From contig NZ_VRKN01000009.1 of assembly GCF_008080435.1 (NCBI RefSeq), positions 1-64,000 of the forward strand: 64,000 nt of DNA, in the 5' to 3' direction. Position 1 is the stretch's first letter, and each line of letters starts with the position of its first letter. The DNA comes from Enterobacter asburiae. GTDB lineage: Bacteria; Pseudomonadota; Gammaproteobacteria; Enterobacterales; Enterobacteriaceae. The position numbers were made by a program, and so were the translations under genes. Positions 34,560 to 43,433 of the stretch are shown piece by piece. Below the pieces are notes generated by a model. That model ran no database searches. It saw nothing but the letters and a program-made list of their open reading frames with translations, and was not told the origin of the DNA.

Positions 34560-35657
34560 GTGAGGTTTTCAATGGAACGTAATGTTTTGGGTCATGCTCA
34601 AAGAGAAATTTCAGGAGCAACCACATTCGGAAAATATGATTTTCAATATCATTGGGCCTTATGCAGAATAATTGAAAAGCATAAATTAAATTCTGACTAT
34701 GCATTATTGATCGAATATCATGAGGATGTTGTTATCGCAGACTCATTGTATGGAAGTTCGGCAAAATTTGAATTTTTTCAAGTAAAAAATACTGGAAAAC
34801 CTTTCACTTCTGACGCCTTAACCAAACGAGAGCAAGGTGCTGAGGGAGCTAAGAGTTCCATTCTAGGTAAGCTATTAAGCTCATGTATTGGTACAGACTA
34901 TGAAGCACGCATTACGGAAATAGGTCTTGTGTCCTCCAGTGGTTTCTCATTTGAACAAAGAGATAAGAAGTTAAAATTAGACATTATAACTTCAGGTGAT
35001 CTTAGTGTAGATTGCTTGTCGGGGTTAACTGAAAAATTAAAGGATGAGCTTGGAATAGCTCTCTTACCAGAAAATCTAAAGTTTATTGTTCCAAAAATAA
35101 AATTAGAGAACCAAGAAGAGTTTGTCATTGGTAGATTTGCTGAATTAGTAAATGAAATATTTCCAAATAGCCATTGTAATGCCGTTAATATTTATAGAGC
35201 AATAATCGATGAAATTCATCGCAAAGGACAGAATAGTTACGATTTTACTGTTTGGGAGAAAATGGTAGAGGATAAATCTCTCACATCTCATAAGGTAAAG
35301 GATGTTATAGCTGTTAATACAACAAGCCCAAAATTTGAAGACTTTGAGAAAGACTTTGAGTACTTAGCTAAAAATGATATGAAATGGAACACCTTGACTT
35401 ATCGGAAGATTAATAAAAAAATAAAACAACTTTTCTTGCGCCGAATCGGACATTCGTCGGCTTTTGATATGAATATAATGAGAATAGTCCAGCAGGCGCT
35501 AAGTAGTGTTTCAGAAGAAGACTTTACAGAAACCCGTGATTACATTGAATCAGTTATTGCAAAATCTCAAGAGCTTAATATTGAAGATCAAGTGCCAGAA
35601 TATGACGATATATTATGCGAGGTAATTTATAGTTTTTTAAAGGTGATGCATGAATAA
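34560..35657 (+). CDS. DUF4297 / Cap4-type nuclease of a two-gene defence system
   Basis: The protein has 365 residues. The N-terminal domain has the DUF4297/Cap4 pattern (GATTFGKYDFQYHWALCRI, then YALLIEYHEDVVIAD, then FEFFQVKNTGK), a PD-(D/E)xK-like nuclease with a QxK active-site strand. The C-terminal ~200 residues are helical. The possible ATGs are 34,560 and 34,572 (MERNVLG). It is followed after 59 bp by an SMC-like ATPase. Nuclease plus SMC-like ATPase recalls Lamassu-Cap4 and ABC-three-component systems, in which foreign DNA structures activate the nuclease. Confidence 0.75.
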   Translation: MRFSMERNVLGHAQREISGATTFGKYDFQYHWALCRIIEKHKLNSDYALLIEYHEDVVIADSLYGSSAKFEFFQVKNTGKPFTSDALTKREQGAEGAKSSILGKLLSSCIGTDYEARITEIGLVSSSGFSFEQRDKKLKLDIITSGDLSVDCLSGLTEKLKDELGIALLPENLKFIVPKIKLENQEEFVIGRFAELVNEIFPNSHCNAVNIYRAIIDEIHRKGQNSYDFTVWEKMVEDKSLTSHKVKDVIAVNTTSPKFEDFEKDFEYLAKNDMKWNTLTYRKINKKIKQLFLRRIGHSSAFDMNIMRIVQQALSSVSEEDFTETRDYIESVIAKSQELNIEDQVPEYDDILCEVIYSFLKVMHE

Positions 35658-35716
35658 TATTGTAAGCAATAAAGATAACTATAAATTATTAATTCGGAAT
35701 TTAAGGAACAAGAAAA

Positions 35717-37381
35717 ATGAGAAGCTTGACATTTCAACGATTAGTTCTGATATCAGATTCGAAAAGACTTGCGAATCAGTTCTCGTTCAAGAAAAGATTG
35801 AATTTAATTACCGGAAAAGATAATAGTATTGGCAAGTCCACCCTTGCAAAAAGTTTACTATGGTCTTTAGGATGCGATCCTATTTTCGATGAAGAATGGA
35901 AATCAAATGACATTAAATCCATTTTATACTTTACTATAAATAACAAAGAGTATTTTTCATGTCGAGGAAGCCACTCAATAATTTTGGGAGCTATCGGTGA
36001 TGAAGCTCAAAGATATATAAATATAACTGGTGATTTTTCGAAAGACTTCTCGGATCTCGTCAATTTCAAAATGAAGCTTCCTAATCGTGGTGATGGAAAC
36101 TTAGAGATACCTCCTCCAGCATATTATTTTTTACCATTCTACATTGACCAGATAAAAAGCTGGAGTTCACCTTGGAATTCATTCGAGAACTTAGGGCAAT
36201 ATTCCAACTGGAAAGGTCCATTAATCAAATACTTTACTGGTTATCTTAAGCCTGAGCATTTTGATATTGAAGAAAATATTTATGAATATAGTGAAATCAA
36301 AAAAGAATCAGCACATAAAATAGAAAAATTTCAAAGCGCCGTTGAAGTTATAGTTGATAACTCGGTTGATTCGCCTATAGCTTTAGATAATAATGACTTC
36401 ATTAAGATTCAGAATGAAATAAAAAATGAACTTTACGACTTGATCGATTACCAAACAAGACTTTATGATGCTCAGACTACTATCACCTCAAATATTTACG
36501 ATCTAGAAAGTCAGTATGCGTTAGCCATTACTTCTGCAAATGAACTTGAGGAGGATTATAAGTTTGCGGTAGAATCCATACCTACTGATAATTTAGAGTG
36601 TCCATTGTGTGGCACTCTTCATGATAACTCACTACCTAACAGAGCGTTGCTTCTTTCAGAAAAGGACTCATTGCTTAATGAGGCAAATTCAATAGCATCT
36701 AAAATAGCGGAACTCAATTCTTCATTGAACTCATTAAATGATGACGCTCAGTTTATTACTAACGAAATCGAAAGGATAAATAAGAAATACATTACAGACG
36801 ACGATGCAGTTGAAAAAGATCTCATTGCTCAAGTAATTGATACTATATCTACTGAAAACGTTTCAAAAAATATTAAAATTAAAATCGATAATGAAGACCT
36901 TAACATCAGCAAGGCCAACAGCTCCATCAAGGAGTTGAAAAAAGACCAGAAAAAACTTCTTTCTACCAAAGAAAAGGAAGAACTGAATTCGTCCTTTATG
37001 TCCAAACTGTTGGCAAATATTGAAGCACTAGGTTCGACAGGGATAAATCTTAGCAAAGTTAAATCACCCACTGATTACAAACAGTTGCTTGGTGGTGGTG
37101 CTGCTGAGGCTGCTAGGGGACTACTTGCTTATCAACTCTCTATACTACAACAAATTCATGGCGCTAAATCTTGCGTAGTGCCTCCTTTCGTTATCGATAC
37201 ACCCAACCAGCAGGAACAAGCGGGATACCGCTATGAAACTGTCATTAAAGAATTAATGCGTAGTGTTCCTCAGGATTATCAAATAATACTATGTGCAATG
37301 GAAAATGATGCATTAAATGAATTTAAACATGATGCTAATGTTATTGAGTTAAATTCAAATAGACTTCTAAATGCTTCATAA
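35717..37381 (+). CDS. SMC/Rad50-like ATPase with zinc-hook
   Basis: The protein has 554 residues. The Walker A is GKDNSIGKST (residues ~33-42). A coiled-coil arm is broken at the tip by a CPLCG zinc-hook half (about residue 295). The C-terminal head has LLGGGAAEAARGLLAYQLS (signature-like) and PPFVIDTPNQQ as Walker B/D-loop. It is much shorter than SbcC or Rad50. With the upstream DUF4297 nuclease it forms a compact ATPase-nuclease module. A small third component, usual in ABC-3C and Lamassu, is not evident. Confidence 0.78.
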   Translation: MRSLTFQRLVLISDSKRLANQFSFKKRLNLITGKDNSIGKSTLAKSLLWSLGCDPIFDEEWKSNDIKSILYFTINNKEYFSCRGSHSIILGAIGDEAQRYINITGDFSKDFSDLVNFKMKLPNRGDGNLEIPPPAYYFLPFYIDQIKSWSSPWNSFENLGQYSNWKGPLIKYFTGYLKPEHFDIEENIYEYSEIKKESAHKIEKFQSAVEVIVDNSVDSPIALDNNDFIKIQNEIKNELYDLIDYQTRLYDAQTTITSNIYDLESQYALAITSANELEEDYKFAVESIPTDNLECPLCGTLHDNSLPNRALLLSEKDSLLNEANSIASKIAELNSSLNSLNDDAQFITNEIERINKKYITDDDAVEKDLIAQVIDTISTENVSKNIKIKIDNEDLNISKANSSIKELKKDQKKLLSTKEKEELNSSFMSKLLANIEALGSTGINLSKVKSPTDYKQLLGGGAAEAARGLLAYQLSILQQIHGAKSCVVPPFVIDTPNQQEQAGYRYETVIKELMRSVPQDYQIILCAMENDALNEFKHDANVIELNSNRLLNAS

Positions 37382-37532
37382 TATAATTCTTTGAGGTCTG
37401 AATATAAATATATTCAGGCAATGGTTACAGGTCAAAGTGAGAAGGAATAAATAAGGTTAGCCACTCAATCTTCATATTAGATAATAAAAATAGGGGTGAA
37501 GTATGGTGAAAGGCCATCCTTGGCCTCTATTG

Positions 37533-37634
37533 TTATCTTTTTTGAGCAAATTCAAACGGCCTAACCATACCGTTTCGATTGGCATCAAGGAAATCAGCCC
37601 ACCATTGCAGCATCAGGCGGCGCTGATCAAGGTA
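37533..37634 (-). pseudogene. P4-type integrase 3'-end remnant, copy 2
   Basis: The minus strand reads YLDQRRLMLQWWADFLDAN then GMVRPFEFAQKR and a stop at 37,533. This is a clean C-terminal tail of a P4-family integrase without the rest of the gene. With copy 1 (33,835-34,090) it brackets the DUF4297/SMC pair in the same orientation. The rest of 37,382-37,816 holds nothing I recognise. Confidence 0.82.
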
Positions 37635-37816
37635 CACGCAGCACGAACGCTGTTGCTTTCCTTGTGGTTCATTTGAAGCTCTGTAGCGTCTTGACTATAA
37701 ACCTGAATTATATAGCTAGCTTGTGGTTACAATGACGATAAATGCCCTGTTAGATATCATTGTTCATTGCGTGTGATGTTTCTATCAGCTTAGTTATCCA
37801 ACATGATTAGATTAGA

Positions 37817-38911
37817 TTAGATTAGATTTGTATTTTTACCATAAACTGCGATTCCCTCAACTGCATAGCTAGGAAATAATACGCCAAGGCGATTTTCTTT
37901 TTTATGCCATCCCGGATGTACGGTCTCCATTAATATTTTTACATGTTCAAGGACTTTAGCATCAAGGCATAAAAGTATATAAGAAATGAAATCTTGGATC
38001 TTTTGATAATCATCTACAACTTTTTCAAATTCTATACCTCGTAATGTTGCTTTATAAGTATCATATTCTATGTCTCTAAATGTTTCAAATAACGGTGTCC
38101 TGTATTCAAAATAAATAGAGTCGAAAAGATAATTCAGTGGGTTAATATTCCCATGCAAGATTTCATTTCTTTTATTCATGATTGAATGAAAGTCTTTGCA
38201 TGCTTGAATATGATTGTAGTCTACAGGTTGAGCAAATCCGATACAATTTTCATGCAAACAACTTACTCTTTCGTTAATACGCATTCTCAATATTTTGTCA
38301 TAATTATTCTTGTCTTTTTTGATTTCTGGTTTAGCAAGCATAAATAATAAGAAATTTATAAATGATTCAGCATAAACAGGCAATAGCATGCTTATTGACA
38401 AACCCAATGAGGTTGCTTCTACATATTTATCTATTTTTTCTTTACTGTTTTTTTCCCATTGTTTGATAGCTTTTTTTGTTGGTTTCGTGCGTGGATCAAA
38501 TCCAAGAGAATGCGGGATTTTGCTGATTGCTATTTTTTCAAGCTTTTCTAATTGAGATTCTATAACTTGCTTAAGTCTCTTAAATGGATTTACAAATAAG
38601 ATCCAAGGTTCTAATGATTTTTTAAAGTTTGAAATATCCCTTCCATAGTTTTGAAAATCATTCTTTATATCAGTTAAAAGTTTCTCTTTGGCTTTTTTTT
38701 CATCTGATATGTCGAAGTTTTTCATTACTTCTATATAATATGTTCTGCAAAGAATTGTCAGTTGCTTATCTTCATAACTGAAGGTATAGTCCCAATGAAT
38801 TAGGTTGTCAGAATCGTGATGATTTTTAAGAAGAGTAAATAAGCCATTAGGTTTTCCGAATCTTACATTAAAATAACAATAAAGGTCTACGGCTTTTATG
38901 TTTTCTTTCAA
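37817..38911 (-). CDS. HEPN-motif protein of unknown function
   Basis: The 364-residue helical protein has the R248-N-E-I-L-H253 motif (Rx4H) at the end of a helix (MNKRNEILHGN), the mark of HEPN RNase-type domains. The first ~110 residues look like a separate alpha-beta domain. The last codons run through a short (GATTA)n tract at 37,806-37,828. Located between integrase relics and the active integrase, among defence genes, it may be an RNA-cutting defence effector. HEPN proteins without RNase activity also exist. Confidence 0.6.
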   Translation of the reverse strand: MKENIKAVDLYCYFNVRFGKPNGLFTLLKNHHDSDNLIHWDYTFSYEDKQLTILCRTYYIEVMKNFDISDEKKAKEKLLTDIKNDFQNYGRDISNFKKSLEPWILFVNPFKRLKQVIESQLEKLEKIAISKIPHSLGFDPRTKPTKKAIKQWEKNSKEKIDKYVEATSLGLSISMLLPVYAESFINFLLFMLAKPEIKKDKNNYDKILRMRINERVSCLHENCIGFAQPVDYNHIQACKDFHSIMNKRNEILHGNINPLNYLFDSIYFEYRTPLFETFRDIEYDTYKATLRGIEFEKVVDDYQKIQDFISYILLCLDAKVLEHVKILMETVHPGWHKKENRLGVLFPSYAVEGIAVYGKNTNLI

Positions 38912-39169
38912 TATCCAGATTGTTTTACTGGTAGCAATGATTTTTTTTTATTTAAAGCTTGAGAACTAAGTTCAGATGTTGGAATGATCTCAAGTTTGTT
39001 GATATCAATATTTGTTATCATTGTGAGTCCCTTGTCATGATCTTTATTTAATACGATTTTACCCTAACGTCTAACGAAGAGAGCTGGCTAAAAAATACTT
39101 CGTACAATCATCCATCCGCGCCACCCAAATCGCAGTAGGTTGACCTGAATCCATGCTGTATTTTCATTA

Positions 39170-40396
39170 TCATGCCGCTAGAGCCTTAAATTTCTGCGTC
39201 TGAATATAATCACCCCACCATTGCATTAGTGTTGCCCGTTCTGCCAAATACTCGGCACGGTTATAAGCGGCTATGATCTCATCTTTCTTCGAGTGAGCAA
39301 GAGCCGCCTCAAGAACTTCCGTTCTGAACTTACCGGACTCCTCTGCTGCTGTTCTGGCGATAGAACGCATACCATGAGCTACCAGTTCACCACCGAATCC
39401 CATTCTGATTATGGCGGCGTTTGCTGTTTGCTCATGCATATGGCTGAGGGGAGCTTTGATGCTGGGGAAAACCCATTCTCGATGGCCGCTGATAGGACGC
39501 ATGTTTTCAAGAATGCGAAGAGCTTCTTTACTTAATGGAACTTTATGAGGACGTTTCATCTTCATGAACTCTGCAGGAATGTTCCAAAACCTGTTCTCTT
39601 CATCAATATCGGACCAACGAGCACGAACAGCTTCACCGGGCCTTACCCACGTCAACAATTGCCATTCGATCAGCATACGAGTTTCTAATCGTATAGATGC
39701 GTTAGATAAAGCTACCATGAAACGAGGTAGTTCATCAGGTGGTAGGGCAGGCATGTTTTGCTTCTTAGGCTTACTGAAACGCTGAGCGAGATTGTCGGCA
39801 GGATTGAACTCTATAAGCTCTTCCGTGGCAGCATAGCGAAAAATTTCATTCAGGCGAGAAATGATGCGGCGTAGCGTTTCAAGCACTCCTCGTTGCTCAA
39901 TTGGGTCTAGATGCTGCTTGAGCATTTTGGGGCGGATCTCTTTGATAGGAACATTACCCAGCGTTGGAAAGATGTTCCTTTCAAGACTACGCCAGATATC
40001 GTTAGCGTGGTCTTGCGAGAGTCCTGCTGTCTTCTTCTTCTCTTCTAACCAGCGTTCAGCAACTGCTTGCAATGTATTTTCAGTAGCATCTTTCAGGTCA
40101 TTAGCCACTTTTTCATTATGAACTTGTGGGTCGATGCCGTTTGCGAGCAGTGACAGGTATTCATCACGCATTGCTCTAGCACGAGCAAGGGTAAGATGAG
40201 GGTAGTTTCCTAATTTTGTTTTTGTTCGTTTTTTGGTCGCTGGCACCTGATAGTTGAAATACCACACTTTCTTACCACTGGGCTTAACTCTCAACATCAA
40301 GCCATCGCCATCATACAGTGTTATCTCTTTGTTATCGTCTGTTGCCTTGGCCTTCTTGATCTGGGTGTCGTTGAGCTTAGTAACGATTCTTGCCAT
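39170..40396 (-). CDS. int: P4-type tyrosine integrase of the island
   Basis: The protein has 408 residues. An N-terminal arm-binding domain (LYDGDGLMLRVKPSGKKVWYF, then KLGNYPHLTLARAR) is typical of P4/CP4-57 integrases. The catalytic domain has WVRPGEAVRARW (first Arg), AHGMRSIART (HxxR), and a Tyr in IIAAYNRAEYL. ATG 40396 gives the family-typical MARIVTKLND start rather than the longer frame to 40,471. It reads away from the ssrA fragment at 40,564, as integrases of ssrA-targeting islands do. Confidence 0.92.
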   Translation of the reverse strand: MARIVTKLNDTQIKKAKATDDNKEITLYDGDGLMLRVKPSGKKVWYFNYQVPATKKRTKTKLGNYPHLTLARARAMRDEYLSLLANGIDPQVHNEKVANDLKDATENTLQAVAERWLEEKKKTAGLSQDHANDIWRSLERNIFPTLGNVPIKEIRPKMLKQHLDPIEQRGVLETLRRIISRLNEIFRYAATEELIEFNPADNLAQRFSKPKKQNMPALPPDELPRFMVALSNASIRLETRMLIEWQLLTWVRPGEAVRARWSDIDEENRFWNIPAEFMKMKRPHKVPLSKEALRILENMRPISGHREWVFPSIKAPLSHMHEQTANAAIIRMGFGGELVAHGMRSIARTAAEESGKFRTEVLEAALAHSKKDEIIAAYNRAEYLAERATLMQWWGDYIQTQKFKALAA

Positions 40397-40563
40397 TTTT
40401 AGTATCCCATTTTTAGTAGCCTGAATGGTCGGGGTACTAAACAGGGTGTCATAACAAGTAGTTTCTAGCAATTCTCAGTAGACTTCACTGGACACGAAAA
40501 AGGCCGCAACCCTTGTGAGGTGCGGCCTTGGTAGCCTTTAGTAGACTTCGCTTTACTAAAAAG

Positions 40564-40599
40564 TGGTGGAGCTGGCGGGAGTTGAACCCGCGTCCGAAA
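40564..40599 (-). other. ssrA 3'-end fragment: attachment site shared by island and prophage
   Basis: The 36 bases equal the tmRNA 3' end on the minus strand: TTTCGGACGCGGGTTCAACT followed by CCCGCCAGCTCCACCA. Upstream of this (higher coordinates) the sequence is not ssrA, so it is a fragment, not the gene. It is both the right end of the island and the left end of the prophage, implying tandem integration. The intact ssrA should lie past the prophage's other end. Confidence 0.88.
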
Positions 40600-40722
40600 G
40601 GTGTTTAACTCATTGAAAATAAAGAATTCTGTCACTGTGACAGGCATCAAGTGCATTTTACGTGCATATTGAGGTCTGTCTAACGTCCTGATTCTGTCCA
40701 ACATTTTGAAATATTTACCCCG

Positions 40723-41895
40723 CTACAGCGCGGCTGAAATCGCGGTTTTACCGTCATATTCAGCCAGGTATTTACCGTAGTTGCGGAATATCATTTCCGG
40801 CCCTTTGTGGCCCATCTGTCCGGCAAGCCAGAAAAGGTTAACGCCCTGGCTAATATGCTTGGTGGCGAATGTGTGCCGCGTCTGGTACGGGTTACGGTAG
40901 CGCACGCCAGCTTTTTTCAGGGTCGGCACCCATGCTTTTTTACGGATAGCGTCGGCGTTCGCCCAGGGTTCTCCCGTTTTCGGATCGCTGAATATGAACT
41001 CACTTTTCATAAAGGTATATTGCTTCTGCGCCTGCAGGGCCGCCAGCGCCTCACTGTTCAGCTCCACCTTACGGGTACCGGCTTTTGTCTTGGTGCCTTT
41101 AAGTACCCCTACGACACTGGCCGCCTGAACGTGGGCTGTGTTCGCGATGGTGTCGAGATCAGGCCAGCGCAGCGCGCACAGTTCGGAGCTCCGCAGACCG
41201 GTATTGAAAGCAAAGCGGAACAGGTTTTCCCATTCCGGGTACCTGCAGCTCTGGTAAATAGCGAGGGTTTCCGCTGGCGTGAACGGGTCCACCTCGTAAT
41301 CGTCGGCGCTTGGGCTGCTGTCGATCACGTGGTACCGGCTGGCGCTGACGAGGGTTACCGGGTTAATTGTCAGCAGGCCATCCGTAACCGCTTCATCAAT
41401 GGCGCTGCGCAGAAACGAAAGGTTATTCCTGGTCGTTTTCAGCTTTGTTTTCCGGCTGGCTATCCAGTTTTTAAGGACCGCTGGCGTCAGTTCTGACACG
41501 TGGAGTTTATGCAGGGCTGACAGCGCCGACAGGCATTTTTCATAACCGTTGATCGTCGACGGGGACAGGTTGCGGTTCTGGCAGATTTTCAGGTACTCGT
41601 CCAGGTAAGACTTTATGTTTTTGGTTTTCTTCACCACCCCGAACAGCTCCAGCTTTTTGGAGTTGGGGAAATATTTCGCATATTCAAAGGTGCCACTGAC
41701 GATCTGGTTTTGTATCTCCCCGAGCAGGCGCTCGGCGTACTTCACACCGCGCGCGTTTGCTTCCATTTTGGAGAGGGGCTCCCGGCACAGAACCCCTTTG
41801 TATGTGAACGTGATAACCAGAGTGTCGCCAGTTTTATGCTGGCGGATGGTTACTCCTCTTGGGAGAGATAATGATCCTTGTTCTTTCTTGCCCAC
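40723..41895 (-). CDS. int: Prophage tyrosine integrase
   Basis: The protein has 390 residues. The N-terminal arm-type DNA-binding domain (GVTIRQHKTGDTLVITFTYKG) is of the DUF3596 type seen in lambdoid phages. The core-binding helices lie around 100-170. The catalytic residues are visible: R in NTGLRSSELCAL, the H and R of YQTRHTFAT, H in GHKGPEMI, and Y in FRNYGKYL. It is transcribed toward the ssrA fragment 120 bp away. It overlaps the excisionase gene by 46 bp. Confidence 0.93.
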   Translation of the reverse strand: MGKKEQGSLSLPRGVTIRQHKTGDTLVITFTYKGVLCREPLSKMEANARGVKYAERLLGEIQNQIVSGTFEYAKYFPNSKKLELFGVVKKTKNIKSYLDEYLKICQNRNLSPSTINGYEKCLSALSALHKLHVSELTPAVLKNWIASRKTKLKTTRNNLSFLRSAIDEAVTDGLLTINPVTLVSASRYHVIDSSPSADDYEVDPFTPAETLAIYQSCRYPEWENLFRFAFNTGLRSSELCALRWPDLDTIANTAHVQAASVVGVLKGTKTKAGTRKVELNSEALAALQAQKQYTFMKSEFIFSDPKTGEPWANADAIRKKAWVPTLKKAGVRYRNPYQTRHTFATKHISQGVNLFWLAGQMGHKGPEMIFRNYGKYLAEYDGKTAISAAL

Positions 41896-42059
41896 TTTGA
41901 AACCTCCGTTAAGTCAATCCAGCGTTCTTTAACGCCATCGACTTTTAATACATGTACTCCCTCCTTCCATAACCCCCTTTGTATCCGTTTGTTAACGGCT
42001 TCTACCGTTTCCCCCGCGTCCCTGCAGTATGTAGAAAGGGGTACACAGTCAAGACTCAT
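41850..42059 (-). CDS. xis: Prophage excisionase-like protein
   Basis: The 69-residue winged-helix protein (VPLSTYCRDAGETVEAVNKRI, WKEGVHVLKVDGVKERWIDL) has the basic C-terminal tail and size usual for Xis. It overlaps the 5' end of the integrase gene, as in many phages where the two are co-expressed for excision. The ATG is at 42059. Confidence 0.75.
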   Translation of the reverse strand: MSLDCVPLSTYCRDAGETVEAVNKRIQRGLWKEGVHVLKVDGVKERWIDLTEVSKWARKNKDHYLSQEE

Positions 42060-42348
42060 GGCTGACCTCCTGCCCGAAAGCCTGGGCATTTTCCAGTTCA
42101 TTAGCGGCATAAATCAGGGCGTTGTGATGCGCGCGAAAACCACCATCAAGTTCGCGAGCAGCTCTGTCGCGCAAGATGTCGATCGCAGCCTGATAGTCAT
42201 TCTGGTAATCGGCCGAACTGGCCGGCAGCTCCGCCAGCACCATCAACATGTTTTCCGGGTCGATGGGAATGGTGGCGAGCCCGAGCTCTTTGGCCTCAGC
42301 TGCTAAACGGGTCCAGCGTTCAATAATTTCAGTGGTACCTTTTTTCAT
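42049..42348 (-). CDS. Phage left-arm protein of unknown function
   Basis: The 99-residue, mostly helical protein overlaps the excisionase start by 11 bp. It is similar in look to early-region accessory proteins of lambdoid phages. No function is assigned. Confidence 0.6.
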   Translation of the reverse strand: MKKGTTEIIERWTRLAAEAKELGLATIPIDPENMLMVLAELPASSADYQNDYQAAIDILRDRAARELDGGFRAHHNALIYAANELENAQAFGQEVSHES

Positions 42349-42356
42349 GGCATACC

Positions 42357-42452
42357 TCAGAAACCTATCAAAAATTTATACTCAATCAGCGCGCCGAAAA
42401 CGACGGCCACCAGCAACAGGCCAAACAGCATAGAGAGGAGGAAATACTTCAT
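42357..42452 (-). CDS. 31-residue phage membrane protein
   Basis: MKYFLLSMLFGLLLVAVVFG and then ALIEYKFLIGF, a single membrane helix. Its ATG overlaps the stop of the upstream gene (ATGA at 42,449-42,452), which strongly supports translation. Confidence 0.7.
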   Translation of the reverse strand: MKYFLLSMLFGLLLVAVVFGALIEYKFLIGF

Positions 42453-42673
42453 CGTGATGCCTCCCGAAAAACAGATCTGTACGCACGCAGCATGTCCCGA
42501 GACTTGCCGGATAAAACTGTTCTCATGAAGAACATCCCGCTACGGGTTGCTACGATTCCGGGGGTGTGTAGCAGCGTGACATCTACCACTCTGTTATGTT
42601 TACGGAACTCAAACAGTGTGCTTGTGATAACGATGTTCGCCACGGCGCCATAGTCCTGATGTTGAATTTTCAT
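42449..42673 (-). CDS. Phage early-region protein of unknown function
   Basis: The 74-residue basic protein overlaps the next genes by four bases on both sides, in the tightly packed left-arm operon. No domain is recognised. Confidence 0.6.
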   Translation of the reverse strand: MKIQHQDYGAVANIVITSTLFEFRKHNRVVDVTLLHTPGIVATRSGMFFMRTVLSGKSRDMLRAYRSVFREASR

Positions 42674-42891
42674 CTTCTGTCCTTCAGTTTGCTGTATCGT
42701 TCATGGCTCATTACTTCCCAGTTCTGGCCGCCGTCTCGGGACAGCAGTCGCCAGCGGCGATTAACCCTCAGGCTCAGGTTTCCGGAGCCGTGCATACGGC
42801 AGGGATGAATCCGCCTGGCCCTGAACTGGCGGAGTACATGGACCGCCTGCAGGTGTACCCACTCAGGAATTCGTATCGCTGTCAGGGCCAT
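42670..42891 (-). CDS. Phage early-region protein of unknown function
   Basis: The 73-residue, Arg-rich protein has a compact beta-rich centre (SGNLSLRVNRRWRLLSRDGGQNWEVM). It is four-base coupled to the following gene. No function is known to me. Confidence 0.6.
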   Translation of the reverse strand: MALTAIRIPEWVHLQAVHVLRQFRARRIHPCRMHGSGNLSLRVNRRWRLLSRDGGQNWEVMSHERYSKLKDRR

Positions 42892-43075
42892 TGTCCTTCT
42901 CTCCTGCTGGTGGGGTGATCGTGTAACCGGCTTGCTCAGCCATCCATAAAAAAGTCTCCAGCGATGCTGTAACCTCGCCGTTCTGAACCGGGCGCGCGTG
43001 GATAACTTTCCCGTTCTCGATTGTCAGCACGATATTTATTGGTTCGTGCGTGATAATTGGTGTCTGGTCACTCAT
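42863..43075 (-). CDS. Phage early-region protein of unknown function
   Basis: The 70-residue protein starts MSDQTPIITHEPINIVLTIE, with a beta-strand-rich first half and an acidic tail. The internal ATG at 43075 is preferred because the upstream part overlaps the previous gene. No domain is recognised. Confidence 0.58.
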   Translation of the reverse strand: MSDQTPIITHEPINIVLTIENGKVIHARPVQNGEVTASLETFLWMAEQAGYTITPPAGEKDNGPDSDTNS

Positions 43076-43433
43076 GGCTTGTCTCCGCTGTGACTGATTT
43101 TTGTTTCTTGGCAAACTCGACCAACTCAGCAATGAGATCGTCGATTAATGCTTTTCCGCTTTCTGTCAGGAACTCACCGCTGCCATTCACATCTACGGCG
43201 TTGCTGTAAATTCCTCTGATGGCTTTTACACCGTCGATATTCCCGTATTCACTGAGAGCCAGTTTTTCGAATCGTCTCAACAAACCATCAAGCAGTATTT
43301 CTGTTAATTCGACTGTGTTTATTCCACCCTTAGGCATATTAATAATGATGCAGGTGCTTCCGGTCTTACGCTGGTGGCGTAATAACGCAGCCTTTAAAAT
43401 TCGTCGGCGATAAGTGTTAATTAAATTATCCAT
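43068..43433 (-). CDS. Phage early-region protein of unknown function
   Basis: The 121-residue protein has a Lys/Arg-rich N-terminal helix (TYRRRILKAALLRHQRK) and a helical acidic C-terminus. It lies in the left-arm operon. Family not recognised. Confidence 0.6.
   Translation of the reverse strand: MDNLINTYRRRILKAALLRHQRKTGSTCIIINMPKGGINTVELTEILLDGLLRRFEKLALSEYGNIDGVKAIRGIYSNAVDVNGSGEFLTESGKALIDDLIAELVEFAKKQKSVTAETSHE

Noticed and set aside
35650..35823. 57-codon ORF between the DUF4297 and ATPase genes, as a third system component
   Set aside because: Mostly overlaps the conserved start of the ATPase in another frame and shows no middle-component features. The composition looks incidental.
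40465..40704. 79-residue ORF across the ssrA fragment
   Set aside because: It runs through the attachment site and a terminator-like stem, so it is not a gene.
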